From Gemmatimonadota bacterium (GTDB lineage: Bacteria; Gemmatimonadota; Gemmatimonadetes; Longimicrobiales; Gaopeijiaceae): a stretch of 64,000 nt of DNA. Positions 41,805 through 50,326 of the stretch are shown here, piece after piece (position 1 is the stretch's first letter; the number at the start of each line of letters is the position of its first letter). The position numbers and the translations under genes are program-made. Under the pieces are notes generated by a model. It ran no database searches, was not told the origin of the DNA, and saw only the letters and a program-made list of their open reading frames with translations. The stretch is taken from NCBI GenBank assembly GCA_030428885.1, contig JAUIEJ010000004.1, positions 124,001 through 188,000 of the forward strand, read 5' to 3'.

Positions 41805-42803
41805 TCAATCGCCCCCGTCGTCGCCCATGTGATCCAGGGCCGAGTCCCGGAGCGTCGTCCAGATGAAGTCGTGGACGTCCATGAGATCCCGGGGCTGGAG
41901 GTCGGCGGCCTCGAGGCGCGTGAAGGCGACCCGGGCCACCCGCCGGAAGTTGCGGTACGAGCGCGCCCGGGGCCGGCGGGAATACCGGGAGGTGGGAGCG
42001 ATGCTCGCCGCCTGACGGATGAACGCCGAGTGGCGCACGCACACGTGCTGGTTGGGCTGGAGCAGCGCCGGCAGCACGGTGGCGATCCGCCACGACGGCT
42101 TGCCGCCCAGCACGTCGTCCAGCACGGCCAGCCACGGCTTGAACCGGGGGCCGAAGTCGCCCTCGCCATGGAGGAGCTCGGCCACCGCTTCGGCGAAGCG
42201 CTGGGTCTCGGCCTCCTCCAGGCCCCGCATGGTCTTCACGTGCCGGAGGCTCACCAGGCTCGTGCTGGCGAGCAGGTCGGTCACCGCCGTCTTGAGGTCG
42301 CCGTACCGCCCCTCGGCCATCATGGCCTCCACCTGGTCCTTGCCCAGCTCCTTGGCGGCCCGGGCCATGACCGGATCCCGATGCCGCTTCAGGTCGCGGC
42401 CGTCGGCGGTGCCCCGGTGCTCCTCGGTCCACTTCTCGCCCTGGAAGCCCCCGGGGTAGAGCGTCTTGAACAGCTCCACCTGCTCTTCGAAGGTGGCCGA
42501 CGCCTTCAGGGTCTTCCGGGTGGTGGAGGTGGTGCCGATGGCGGCCAGGAGGTCGGCGATGACCGCCTCCTCCGAGCGCTGCTTCGACTCGGCGGGCTGC
42601 ATGAGCTCGTAGTAGCCCTCCTTGAACTTCCGCAGCCGGCCGTCTTCGAACTGATACGCCCGCCGATCGTCCCGCTCCCACGCCAGAATCGCCAGGCCCC
42701 ACTGGGGCCGCTTCACGTGCCGGAGGAGTTCGGGTTCGTCGTCCTCGATGACGTGCTCCCGCACCTTGTCGGGCACGGCGAATTCGGTGGTCGACGACGT
42801 CAT
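41805..42803 (-). CDS. Unknown protein with a possible small DUF3553/CarD-like N-terminal domain
   Basis: I do not recognise this 332-residue soluble protein. Residues ~20-70 (HVKRPQWGLAILAWERDDRRAYQFEDGRLRKFKEGYYELM) resemble the small beta-barrel 'RPEWGxGxV...V.F..G..k' of DUF3553/CarD-like domains. The remaining ~260 residues are helical and charged. They include SFATFEEQVELFKTLYPGGF-like and KPSWRIATVLPALLQPNQHVCV stretches and a basic RYSRRPRARSYRNFRRVARVAF patch that could bind nucleic acid. No signal or membrane segment is seen. It is monocistronic behind a near-consensus sigma-70 promoter with an embedded palindrome, which suggests specific induction. The position beside addAB may hint at DNA-related work, but that is only context. 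Confidence 0.72.
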   Translation of the reverse strand: MTSSTTEFAVPDKVREHVIEDDEPELLRHVKRPQWGLAILAWERDDRRAYQFEDGRLRKFKEGYYELMQPAESKQRSEEAVIADLLAAIGTTSTTRKTLKASATFEEQVELFKTLYPGGFQGEKWTEEHRGTADGRDLKRHRDPVMARAAKELGKDQVEAMMAEGRYGDLKTAVTDLLASTSLVSLRHVKTMRGLEEAETQRFAEAVAELLHGEGDFGPRFKPWLAVLDDVLGGKPSWRIATVLPALLQPNQHVCVRHSAFIRQAASIAPTSRYSRRPRARSYRNFRRVARVAFTRLEAADLQPRDLMDVHDFIWTTLRDSALDHMGDDGGD

Positions 42804-42914
42804 GTGCTACCTCCTCCGGGACTGCGGGAAAACTGCGTATTTCTCGTCGGGACGACGGTCCCGCGCGGCGTACCAACTGGGGGGAGTCGCGCGAATCGTA
42901 CGTATGACGTTCTA

Positions 42915-42943
42915 AGTTTAACGGAATCCGTTACTTAGGTCAA
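42915..42943 (-). promoter_or_regulatory. Sigma-70 promoter with embedded palindromic operator
   Basis: On the minus strand, TTGACC (42943-42938) and TAAACT (42920-42915) are separated by exactly 17 bp, close to the TTGACA/TATAAT consensus. The palindrome TAACGGAATCCGTTA (42919-42933) has 7-bp arms and fills the spacer. Flanking CTAAG and CTTAG extend the dyad. A repressor bound here would block polymerase. The predicted start near 42908 leaves about a 105-nt leader for the gene ending at 41805. The remaining 42804-43095 gap shows nothing else that I can name apart from the box at 43085. Confidence 0.75.
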
Positions 42944-43084
42944 GAATCGGCCCGTAAGCTACCATCCGGCCTTCCGGGCCTGTCAGGGGCGGGGGGCCTC
43001 GACCCGGTCCCCGGGCCCCGATTCGGCGGTCCGTCCTGACCGTTTTCTGACGTCGGAGCGGTCCCGGTGCCCCCTCCCGGGGCG

Positions 43085-43090
43085 TACCTT
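43085..43090 (+). promoter_or_regulatory. Candidate -10 element for a leaderless histidine kinase transcript
   Basis: TACCTT is placed 5 bases before the ATG at 43096, and no Shine-Dalgarno sequence is present. This is the same arrangement as at the acylase gene. Confidence 0.4.
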
Positions 43091-43095
43091 CCGGC

Positions 43096-44736
43096 ATGGC
43101 CCGATCGCCCTCCCTCTCCCGTCCGGGGGCCCGAACGCCCCTGGTGGCCGGCCTCCTGGGACTGGCGCTCCTGACCTCCGGCCTCCTGGCCTGGCAGGCG
43201 TGGGATGCCCACCGCTCCCACCGCCGCGTGGCCGAGTCCACCCTGCGTGAACTCGCCGCGTCGGCCGCCTGGCAGTTCGCGTCGGGGGTGCAGCGTTCGC
43301 TCTACGCCGAGGTCTACAAGCCCGGGCTGGAGATCGCCGCCCAGTCCGGCGGAAAGACGCCCGAACAGCCTCTGGACGATCTGGCCGACTTCCGGGAGCG
43401 GGCCCGGGTGGAGGGGTGGTCGGGAGGCGCAGAAGTCGACCTCCTCTTCCGCCACGTGGTGGGGACGGGCGCCACCGACTGGAGCGGCGACGCCCCTCCG
43501 TCGCCGGCGTTTCTCACCTGGCTGCAGGAACAGCTCCCCGACGAGGCCCGGGATCTCACGCCGTGGCAGCCCGTCGACCGGCTGGACGCCGAGGGGCGCC
43601 TCATCACCTTCACCACCTACACCCCCACGTCCCAGGTGGGCCCGGTGGTTTTCGGCATCCGCCTCCCGGTGGACGCCCTTCGACGCCGGGTGGAGGCGGG
43701 CTTCGACACCATCCCCCTCCTGCCCCCCTCCCTGACGAAGAGGCGGCCCAACGCCGAGATTCTCCACGCCGCCGTGGACCTGCCCGGGGGCACGGCGCTC
43801 TTCCGGTCGCCCCCGTCGGCCCGGGGCCCCGACGCCGCGGCGCCGGCCGCCCACGACGCCTCGGGAAGCTACCCCTTCGTGGCTCGGGGCCTGCCGGCCC
43901 GGGTGGGCGTGCGCCCCGAAGCCGCCGGAGCGCTGGTCCCCGGGGGGCTGCCCCGGTGGCGACTGCCCCTGGTCCTGGGACTGCTCCTGGCCACCGGGGG
44001 CCTGGTGGCGGTGGCGATCCTCCAGGTCGGGCGGGAAGCCGAACTCTCCCGCCTGCGGGCCGACTTCGTCTCGTCGGTGTCCCACGAACTCCGCACGCCC
44101 CTGGCCCAGATCCGCATGTTCGCCGAGACCCTGGCCCTGGGCCGGGTGCGCTCGGAAGAAGAGAAGCGGCGCTCGTTCGACATCCTGGTGCAGGAGGCCC
44201 GTCGCCTCTCGGCTCAGGTCGACAACGTGCTCCTCTTCTCCCGCACCGAACGGGGAGCCCTCCGGGGGTCGCCCCGTCCCCTGGACGCCGCCGAACTCCT
44301 GACCGATCTGGTGGCGGGGTTCCGGCCCCTGGCCGAGGCCTCGGAGGTGACGGTGGTGGTGGAGGCGCCTCCCGGCCTCCAGGTGCGGGCCGACGAGTCC
44401 CTCCTGCGCCAGGCGGTCCTCAACCTCCTGGACAACGCCGTGAAGTACGGCCCCCGGGGCCAGACGGTGCGGGTGGGGTGCCGAAGCACCGCCGGGGGAC
44501 GGGTCGAACTCTGGGTGGCCGACGAGGGCCCGGGCATTCCCGCCGAGGCCCGCTCCACCATCTGGGACCCCTACGTGCGCCTGGACGCCCACCGGGAGAC
44601 CCACGCCACGGGATCGGGCATCGGCCTCGCCGTGGTGCGCCGCGTGGCCGAGCACCACGGCGGCGGCGTGCGGGTGGAATCCAACGGCGGCCGGGGCGCC
44701 CGCTTCGTCCTGGAGTTGGCGGGGGGCGTGGCGTGA
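43096..44736 (+). CDS. Membrane sensor histidine kinase
   Basis: This 546-residue kinase has two membrane helices (LVAGLLGLALLTSGLLAWQAW and LPLVLGLLLATGGLVAVAIL) bracketing a ~250-residue extracytoplasmic sensor of unknown type. HisKA follows with the phospho-acceptor H330 (SVSHELRTPLAQ), then HATPase_c with N box (NLLDNAVKYGP), G1 (DEGPGIP), an F-box-like WDPYVRLD and G2 (GSGIGLAVV). The sensor contains no recognisable PAS or Cache motif that I can see. Its stop overlaps the regulator start (GTGA), making a classical two-component pair. The signal is unknown; an envelope cue is likely given the downstream surface-protein genes. Confidence 0.93.
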   Translation: MARSPSLSRPGARTPLVAGLLGLALLTSGLLAWQAWDAHRSHRRVAESTLRELAASAAWQFASGVQRSLYAEVYKPGLEIAAQSGGKTPEQPLDDLADFRERARVEGWSGGAEVDLLFRHVVGTGATDWSGDAPPSPAFLTWLQEQLPDEARDLTPWQPVDRLDAEGRLITFTTYTPTSQVGPVVFGIRLPVDALRRRVEAGFDTIPLLPPSLTKRRPNAEILHAAVDLPGGTALFRSPPSARGPDAAAPAAHDASGSYPFVARGLPARVGVRPEAAGALVPGGLPRWRLPLVLGLLLATGGLVAVAILQVGREAELSRLRADFVSSVSHELRTPLAQIRMFAETLALGRVRSEEEKRRSFDILVQEARRLSAQVDNVLLFSRTERGALRGSPRPLDAAELLTDLVAGFRPLAEASEVTVVVEAPPGLQVRADESLLRQAVLNLLDNAVKYGPRGQTVRVGCRSTAGGRVELWVADEGPGIPAEARSTIWDPYVRLDAHRETHATGSGIGLAVVRRVAEHHGGGVRVESNGGRGARFVLELAGGVA

Positions 44737-45461
44737 ACCGGATCCTGGTGGTGGAAGACAACCCCACCCTGGCCTACGGCCTCCGCAACAACCTGGAGAT
44801 CGACGGCTACGAGGTGGAGGTGGCCGCCGACGGCGAGTCGGGGGTGCGGGCGGGCCTGGCCTCGCCTCCCGATCTGGTGATCCTGGATCTCATGCTCCCG
44901 GGCATGGACGGCTACCGGGTGTTGAAGCGGCTCCGGGAAGAGGGACTCCGGGCCCCCGTCCTCATCCTCACGGCCCGGGGGGAGGAAGCCGACAAGGTTC
45001 TGGGCTTCCGGCTGGGCTGCGACGACTACGTCACCAAACCCTTCGGGGTCATGGAACTCCTGGCCCGGGTCCGGGCCCTGCTGCGCCGAGCCGGCGGGGG
45101 CACCCCGGGGGTGGACGGCGAGGCCGACGCCGTGGAGCGGTTCGGCACGGTAGTGGTGGATCCGGGGGCCCGGGCCGTGACCCGGGAGGGGGTGGAGGTG
45201 TCCCTCACCCCGAAGGAGTTCGACCTCCTCCTGGCGCTCCTGCGCCGCCGGGGCACGGCCGCCAGCCGCCTCGATCTCATGCGGGAGGTGTGGGGACACC
45301 GGGCCGCCGTGGCCAGCCGGACGGTGGACACCCACGTGGCCGAACTCCGCCGCAAACTCGAAGCCACCCCCTCCGACCCGGTCTACATCCTCACGGTCCA
45401 CAAGGTGGGCTACCGGCTCCGTCCCGACCCCGTCCCCCACGGTTCCCTGACATCACCCTGA
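44733..45461 (+). CDS. OmpR/PhoB-family response regulator
   Basis: This 242-residue partner of the upstream kinase has a receiver domain with E8-D9, phospho-acceptor D52 (LVILDLMLPGMDG), T (LILTARG) and K (YVTKPFG). A winged-helix DNA-binding domain follows (LTPKEFDLLLALLRRRG, SRTVDTHVAELRRKL, YILTVHKVGYRL). The GTG start overlaps the kinase stop. An inverted repeat 37 bp downstream, before the DUF5916 gene, is a possible target. Confidence 0.95.
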   Translation: MNRILVVEDNPTLAYGLRNNLEIDGYEVEVAADGESGVRAGLASPPDLVILDLMLPGMDGYRVLKRLREEGLRAPVLILTARGEEADKVLGFRLGCDDYVTKPFGVMELLARVRALLRRAGGGTPGVDGEADAVERFGTVVVDPGARAVTREGVEVSLTPKEFDLLLALLRRRGTAASRLDLMREVWGHRAAVASRTVDTHVAELRRKLEATPSDPVYILTVHKVGYRLRPDPVPHGSLTSP

Positions 45462-45497
45462 CGGCGCCTCCACCACCGGGCCGCCCCCTCGCCCCAT

Positions 45498-45518
45498 CGT
45501 TCATTCGTGACGTGAACG
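45498..45518. promoter_or_regulatory. Inverted repeat before the DUF5916 gene
   Basis: CGTTCA-N9-TGAACG has perfect 6-bp arms and lies between the response regulator and the outer-membrane protein gene. It could be a regulator site or a leader hairpin. Confidence 0.35.
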
Positions 45519-45551
45519 AACGCCGTGGACGGGCCGGCCCGGGAGGATGGG

Positions 45552-47897
45552 ATGACGACGATGGGTGGTGGATGGACGACGACGACCCCGGGCCGGACCC
45601 TCCGCTTCGCCGGGGTGGCGCTCGCCGCCGTCCTGGCGTGGTCGCCGGGCGCGGCGGCCCAGGACCCCGTGGCGGGCAACGGCGGCGCCGGCCCGGCCCG
45701 CGCCGCGCCCCTCCCCGACGGCACCCTGCCCCGGCCCGAGGTTCCGGCGGCACCGGTCCACATCGGGCGCCTGGCCGCGCCCATCGCCGTGGACGGCGTG
45801 TGGAGCCAGGGGGAGTGGGACGGCACCGAGGCCCAGGAGATCCTGTACGAGGCGGCGCCCAGCCCCAATCGGCCGGCGGCAGCCCGGACCGTCTGCCGCT
45901 TCGGCCACGACGCCGATCACCTCTACTTCTCCTGCCGGGCGTGGGACCCCGACCCCGACGCGATCCGGGCCTTTCCCACCGCCCGGGACAACATCGACGA
46001 CCACGACCTGGTGGGCTTCATCCTGGACCCGGCCGGCGACGCCCGCCGCGGCTTCCGCTTCTGGGTCAGCGCCGCCGGCGTCCAGGCCGACGCCCTCTGG
46101 GACGAGGCCTCCGACGAGGGAGAGGACGACAGTTGGGACGCCATCTGGGACGCCGCGGCCCGTCCCACCGCCGACGGCTGGATCGCCGAGGCGGCGATTC
46201 CGTGGGCATCGCTCCGCTTTCCGCCCCCCCGGGCGGGGCACCGCTGGCGGGTGTTCTACTTCCGCCTGCACCCCCGGGATCGCCGCACCTGGTACCGGAG
46301 CTTCCACCTCGACACCTCCAACCGCTGCATCCTCTGCCAGGCCGCCGAAGCCGAGGCGCCCCTGGGCATCTCCGCCGGGCGCAATCTGGAACTCGTGCCC
46401 ACCGTCACGGCCGATCGCACCGACGTGGCGTCCCCCGTGCGTCCCGACGCACTGAATTCCGGACCGGTGGATCCCTCGGTGGGGCTGTCGGGGCGCTGGG
46501 GCCTCACCCCCGACCTCTCCCTCAACGCCACGATCAATCCCGACTTCTCCCAGGTGGAGGCCGACGCCGCCCAGCTCGTGGCCAACGAACGCTTCGCCCT
46601 GGCCGTGGAGGAACGCCGACCCTTCTTCCTGGAGGGCGCCGACCTCTTCCAGACGCCCATTCGGGCCGCCTTCACCCGGACCATCGCCGACCCCGTGGCC
46701 GGGGCCAAGGTGAGCGGTCGCGTGGGGTCGAACGCCGTGGGACTCCTGGTGGCCCGGGACCGCACCACCTCGCTCCTCCTTCCCTCGCCCGGGGGCTCCA
46801 GCCGGAGCGCCCTGGCCCAGGGCAACACCGCGGTGCTGGGCCGCTGGCGCCGGGACCTCTCCCCGGGGGCCAGCGCCGGCGTGCTCTACACCGGGCGCGT
46901 GGGCGAGGGCTACCACAACCACGTGGCCTCGGCCGACGTCTTTCTCCGCCCCCACCCCGCCATGACCCTACAGGCCCAGGTGCTCCGGAGCTGGAGCCGC
47001 ACGCCGGGAACGGCCCCAGAGGAGTCCGAGACCCGGAGTGCCGGCAACGCGGCCCGCCTCGTGGCGGGCTTCGGCAACCGCACCTGGGACGCGCGCCTGG
47101 ACGTCTACCGGGTGGACCGGGACGCCCGCCTCGACCTGGGCTTCGAGCCGGCGGCCGGCTTCACCTCGTTCGAGACGTGGGTGCGGCGCAACTGGTGGGG
47201 CGGCACCGACGACTGGTGGACCCGCTTCGACCTCATGGCCGGCACCTACATCGCCCGCACCCCCGGGGCCGCAGCCGACGAGACCATGCTCTTCGGACGC
47301 ATCGGATTCGCGGGCCCCATGCAGACCACGGTGTTCATCAACCCCCAGGTGTTCCAGCAGACCGTCGACGGCCAGGCCTTCGACCTGGCCCGGCTCTGGA
47401 CCTACTGGAACGCCCAGCCGTCGGGTCGCACCCGCATCCATCTCCGCCTGGGCTTCGGCGACGCCGTGGACTTCCTCCACCGTCGCGAGGCCGGCATGCG
47501 GGAGGGCCACGGTGAATTGAGCCTGCGCCTGGGCCGCCGCCTCGAGCTCTTCGGCTCGTACACCCGGCGACTCCTGGACCACCGGGGCTCGAACGTGCTC
47601 GACGCCACCGTCACCCAGGGGCGGGCCGTCTACCACTTCACCACCCGGGCCCGTCTGCGCCTGCTGGGCCAGTACTCCCGGGTGGAGCGCGACCCCGACA
47701 CCAACCCCGGCCCGGTGGAGCCCCGGGTCCGGGACGCCCTGGCCCAGGCCCTCTTCGCCTACACGGTGAACCCCCAGACCGTGCTCTACCTGGGGTACGG
47801 CGACGCCCGTGTGGACGACGAGCGGCCCGCCGAGACGGGACTCCTCACGGCCCGACGCACCTTCTTCCTGAAGCTGGGCTACGCCTGGCGGCCCTGA
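45552..47897 (+). CDS. CBM9-like/DUF5916 outer-membrane protein
   Basis: This 781-residue protein has a signal peptide (FAGVALAAVLAWSPGAAAQ). A CBM9-like beta-sandwich follows at ~75-270 (RLAAPIAVDGVWSQGEWDGT, RFGHDADHLYFSCRAWDPDP, GWIAEAAIPWASLRF), then a DUF5916-type C-terminal domain with many alternating, aromatic-rich strands ending in a Trp (FFLKLGYAWRP), as expected for a beta-barrel. INPDFSQVEADAAQLVANERFALAVEERRPFFLEGADLF is the family hallmark region. These proteins are common in Gemmatimonadota and Bacteroidota and may bind or import glycans; the substrate is unknown. The ATG at 45552 is preceded by GGAGG. Confidence 0.88.
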   Translation: MTTMGGGWTTTTPGRTLRFAGVALAAVLAWSPGAAAQDPVAGNGGAGPARAAPLPDGTLPRPEVPAAPVHIGRLAAPIAVDGVWSQGEWDGTEAQEILYEAAPSPNRPAAARTVCRFGHDADHLYFSCRAWDPDPDAIRAFPTARDNIDDHDLVGFILDPAGDARRGFRFWVSAAGVQADALWDEASDEGEDDSWDAIWDAAARPTADGWIAEAAIPWASLRFPPPRAGHRWRVFYFRLHPRDRRTWYRSFHLDTSNRCILCQAAEAEAPLGISAGRNLELVPTVTADRTDVASPVRPDALNSGPVDPSVGLSGRWGLTPDLSLNATINPDFSQVEADAAQLVANERFALAVEERRPFFLEGADLFQTPIRAAFTRTIADPVAGAKVSGRVGSNAVGLLVARDRTTSLLLPSPGGSSRSALAQGNTAVLGRWRRDLSPGASAGVLYTGRVGEGYHNHVASADVFLRPHPAMTLQAQVLRSWSRTPGTAPEESETRSAGNAARLVAGFGNRTWDARLDVYRVDRDARLDLGFEPAAGFTSFETWVRRNWWGGTDDWWTRFDLMAGTYIARTPGAAADETMLFGRIGFAGPMQTTVFINPQVFQQTVDGQAFDLARLWTYWNAQPSGRTRIHLRLGFGDAVDFLHRREAGMREGHGELSLRLGRRLELFGSYTRRLLDHRGSNVLDATVTQGRAVYHFTTRARLRLLGQYSRVERDPDTNPGPVEPRVRDALAQALFAYTVNPQTVLYLGYGDARVDDERPAETGLLTARRTFFLKLGYAWRP

Positions 47898-47964
47898 TCC
47901 CGGCGTCCCCGCCGGCCCCGAGGGGTGGGCGGCACGAAGTATCCGCCGGGGCGGGACCCTTTCC

Positions 47965-47978
47965 GGAACGGACGTTCC
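47965..47978. promoter_or_regulatory. Palindrome GGAACG-N2-CGTTCC, possible upstream activator site
   Basis: It has perfect 6-bp arms and lies about 120 bp upstream of the predicted sigma-54 start of the following gene. It differs from the GTTGC-N6-GCAAC class, so another activator would be involved. The rest of the 226-bp gap (47898-48123) shows no gene. Confidence 0.35.
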
Positions 47979-48064
47979 CCAGGGGCCCGTCCCCGGGGGG
48001 CCGATCGGGGCTTCGTGGCGTGGTTCCGCGGCGTTTCCGGGGGTCGGGCGGGTGTGGAACGGGT

Positions 48065-48080
48065 CGGCCCGATGCTTGCT
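48065..48080 (+). promoter_or_regulatory. Candidate sigma-54 promoter of the fibronectin-type lipoprotein gene
   Basis: CGGCCCGATGCTTGCT matches TGGCACG-N4-TTGCW except for the first T and one C in place of A. The -12 TTGCT is perfect and the spacing is correct. The predicted start is near 48091, 33 nt before the ATG. Confidence 0.55.
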
Positions 48081-48123
48081 GATCCGAGGGGGTCCACCCC
48101 TGGACTTCCGCATCGGACCTCCC

Positions 48124-50313
48124 ATGCGCCCCTTCCGACCCACCTCCGCTCCCCTGGCCGCCGCCCTGGCGACCGCGGGGCTCGTCGTCGCCGCCTGCGA
48201 CGGCGGTACGTCGCCCTCCGAGGGTCCCCTGAACGGCGTGCTCCAGGGACAGGTGAGGGTCGAGGGGGCTCCCCTGGCCGACGTGGAGCTCACGGTCCAG
48301 GGCGCCGGGGGCTCGGCGAGCCGCACCGGCCGCACCGACGCCTCCGGGACCTTCCGCATCACGGGACTGGATGCCGGCACCTGGACCGTGTCGGCATCGG
48401 CGCCGGCCGGCGTGCCGGCCACCTTCTCGCCCGGCTCCCGGAGCGTGAGCCTCTCGGCCGACGCCCCGGCGGCCTCGGCCGACTGGACGGGGAGCTGGCG
48501 TCGGGACGCCGGGCTCGACGTGGACGTGTCGGCCTCGGGCGAGGCCCTGGCGGGCGTCCGGGTGCGGGCCGAGGGTCCCCTGGAGGGATGGGGCACCAGT
48601 GCCGCCGAAGCGGTCACCGATGCCCAGGGCCGGGCCACCTTCTCCCAACTGGTGCCGGGCACCTGGTCGGTCCGTCTGGTGGACGTGGATGCCGCCGCCC
48701 TGGCCTTCGATCACCTGTCCGCCGACGCCGGGGCCCCCTCGGGCACCCGGGGTGCGGTGGCCTTCGCCGGCACGCGCCTGCCGGTGGTCCCCGAGGCCCC
48801 CGGGGGCCTGACCGTTTCGGCCATGGGCCCCGACGCCGTGGAGCTCCACTGGTCCTCGGCCGCCGGCGACGTCACCCGCATCGAGATCGAGCGCCGGGCC
48901 GCCGCCGCGGCCACCGCCGGCACCGGCGGCGGATCCGACGGATGGGGCGTTGTGGCCAGCCTGGACGCCGGCGTCACCGACTGGACCGACACGGGGGTGA
49001 CCCCGGGGTCGTCGTGGCAGTACCGGGTGCGGGCGTGCAACGACGTGGGCTGCTCCGAAACCACGGCCGAGGCCGCGGTGACCACCCCGGTGGCGCCCCC
49101 GGCGGCGCCCTCCGACCTCCAGGCGTGGGCCAACGACGCGGCCTCCATCACCATGGTGTGGATCGACCACGCCGCCGACGAGACCTCGCTGCAGATCGAG
49201 CGGGCCGTGGCCGGCGCGGGATTCGCGGCCGCCGCGACCCTGGCCCCCAACACGGCCATCTGGACCGACTCGGGGCTGGAGGCCGCCACCAACCACCGCT
49301 ACCGGGTGCGGGCCTGCGGCGACACGGGCTGCTCGGACTGGAGCAACGAGGCCGGGGCCACCACCGAATCCGACGACGGGAGCCCCCCGCCGCCCCCGCC
49401 CCCACCTCCGCCTCCGCCTCCGCCCCCCAGCGGCAACCCCGCCGACCTGGGTCCGGGCGCCTCCTTCCACGGCTGGCGCCCCTTTCCCGCCGACAATCCC
49501 TGGAACACCGATGTCTCGGGACTTCCGGTGGATCCCAACTCGGCCACGCTGATCTCGGCCTGCGGCGACCGGAACCTGCATCCGGACTTCGGCACGGTCT
49601 GGAACGGCGCCCCCATCGGGATTCCCTACGTGGTGGTGGACGGGAGCCAGCCCACCGTTCCCGTCTCGTTCTACTACGCCTCGGAGAGTGACCCGGGCCC
49701 CTACCCCATCCCCCCCGACGCCCCCATCGAGGGCGGCGCCGGAGCGGGCGGGGATCGCCACGTCCTGGTCATCGACAAGGACGCCGAGATGCTCTACGAG
49801 GTGTTCGACGCCCACCCGGTGGGGGGCGGCACGTCGTGGAACGGCGGCTCCGGTGCGGTCTTCGACCTGAACAGCAACGGGCTGCGGCCCGCCGGGTGGA
49901 CCTCGGCCGACGCCGCCGGGCTGCCCATCTTCCCCGGCCTCGTGCGCTACGACGAAGCCGTGGAACAGGGCGCCATCCAGCACGCCCTCCGCTTCACCTG
50001 CCCCCAGACGCGCCGGGCGTACGTCGATCCGGCGCGCCACTGGGCCAGCAGCAACGACGATCCGAACCTGCCGCCCATGGGCATGCGGGTCCGGCTGAAG
50101 GCCTCGTTCGACACGTCGGGATTCCCGGAAGAAGTCCGGGTGATCCTCCAGGCGCTCAAGACCTACGGCATGTTCCTCGCCGACAACGGCTCGGGATGGT
50201 ACATCAGTGGAGCACCGGACCCCCGGTGGGACGATTCGCGACTCGGTTCGCTGAAGTCCATCCCGAGCAGTGCATTCGAAGTGGTGCAGATGGGCACCGT
50301 CATCACCCCCTGA
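48124..50313 (+). CDS. Large surface lipoprotein with carboxypeptidase-like, two FN3 and a C-terminal unknown domain
   Basis: This 729-residue lipoprotein has the lipobox VAAC in GLVVAACDGG. A carboxypeptidase-regulatory-like beta-sandwich comes next (VLQGQVRVEGAPLADVELTV), then a second similar unit, and two fibronectin type III domains (~225-320 and ~325-415; each ends YRVRACxDxGCS). A run of 15 prolines precedes a ~290-residue C-terminal domain that opens HGWRPFPADNPWNTDVSGLP and contains HALRFTCPQTRRAYVDPARHWAS and LADNGSGWYISGAPDPRW. Proteins with this C-terminal domain are known from actinobacterial and other genomes, but I know of no activity. The proline run should act as a stiff spacer holding it off the membrane. 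A candidate sigma-54 promoter lies upstream. Confidence 0.82.
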   Translation: MRPFRPTSAPLAAALATAGLVVAACDGGTSPSEGPLNGVLQGQVRVEGAPLADVELTVQGAGGSASRTGRTDASGTFRITGLDAGTWTVSASAPAGVPATFSPGSRSVSLSADAPAASADWTGSWRRDAGLDVDVSASGEALAGVRVRAEGPLEGWGTSAAEAVTDAQGRATFSQLVPGTWSVRLVDVDAAALAFDHLSADAGAPSGTRGAVAFAGTRLPVVPEAPGGLTVSAMGPDAVELHWSSAAGDVTRIEIERRAAAAATAGTGGGSDGWGVVASLDAGVTDWTDTGVTPGSSWQYRVRACNDVGCSETTAEAAVTTPVAPPAAPSDLQAWANDAASITMVWIDHAADETSLQIERAVAGAGFAAAATLAPNTAIWTDSGLEAATNHRYRVRACGDTGCSDWSNEAGATTESDDGSPPPPPPPPPPPPPPPSGNPADLGPGASFHGWRPFPADNPWNTDVSGLPVDPNSATLISACGDRNLHPDFGTVWNGAPIGIPYVVVDGSQPTVPVSFYYASESDPGPYPIPPDAPIEGGAGAGGDRHVLVIDKDAEMLYEVFDAHPVGGGTSWNGGSGAVFDLNSNGLRPAGWTSADAAGLPIFPGLVRYDEAVEQGAIQHALRFTCPQTRRAYVDPARHWASSNDDPNLPPMGMRVRLKASFDTSGFPEEVRVILQALKTYGMFLADNGSGWYISGAPDPRWDDSRLGSLKSIPSSAFEVVQMGTVITP
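49384..49428 (+). repeat. Fifteen consecutive proline codons
   Basis: This is a low-complexity CCN tract encoding a 15-residue polyproline linker between the second FN3 domain and the C-terminal domain. It uses CCC, CCG and CCT codons in mixture, so it is not a pure slippage-prone triplet repeat. Translation would probably need EF-P. Confidence 0.9.
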
Positions 50314-50326
50314 ACCCGGGCCCGCC

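Noticed and set aside
49384-49428. Possible simple-sequence phase-variation tract
   Set aside because: The codons are mixed CCC, CCG and CCT in whole triplets. Slippage would change the proline number but not the reading frame.
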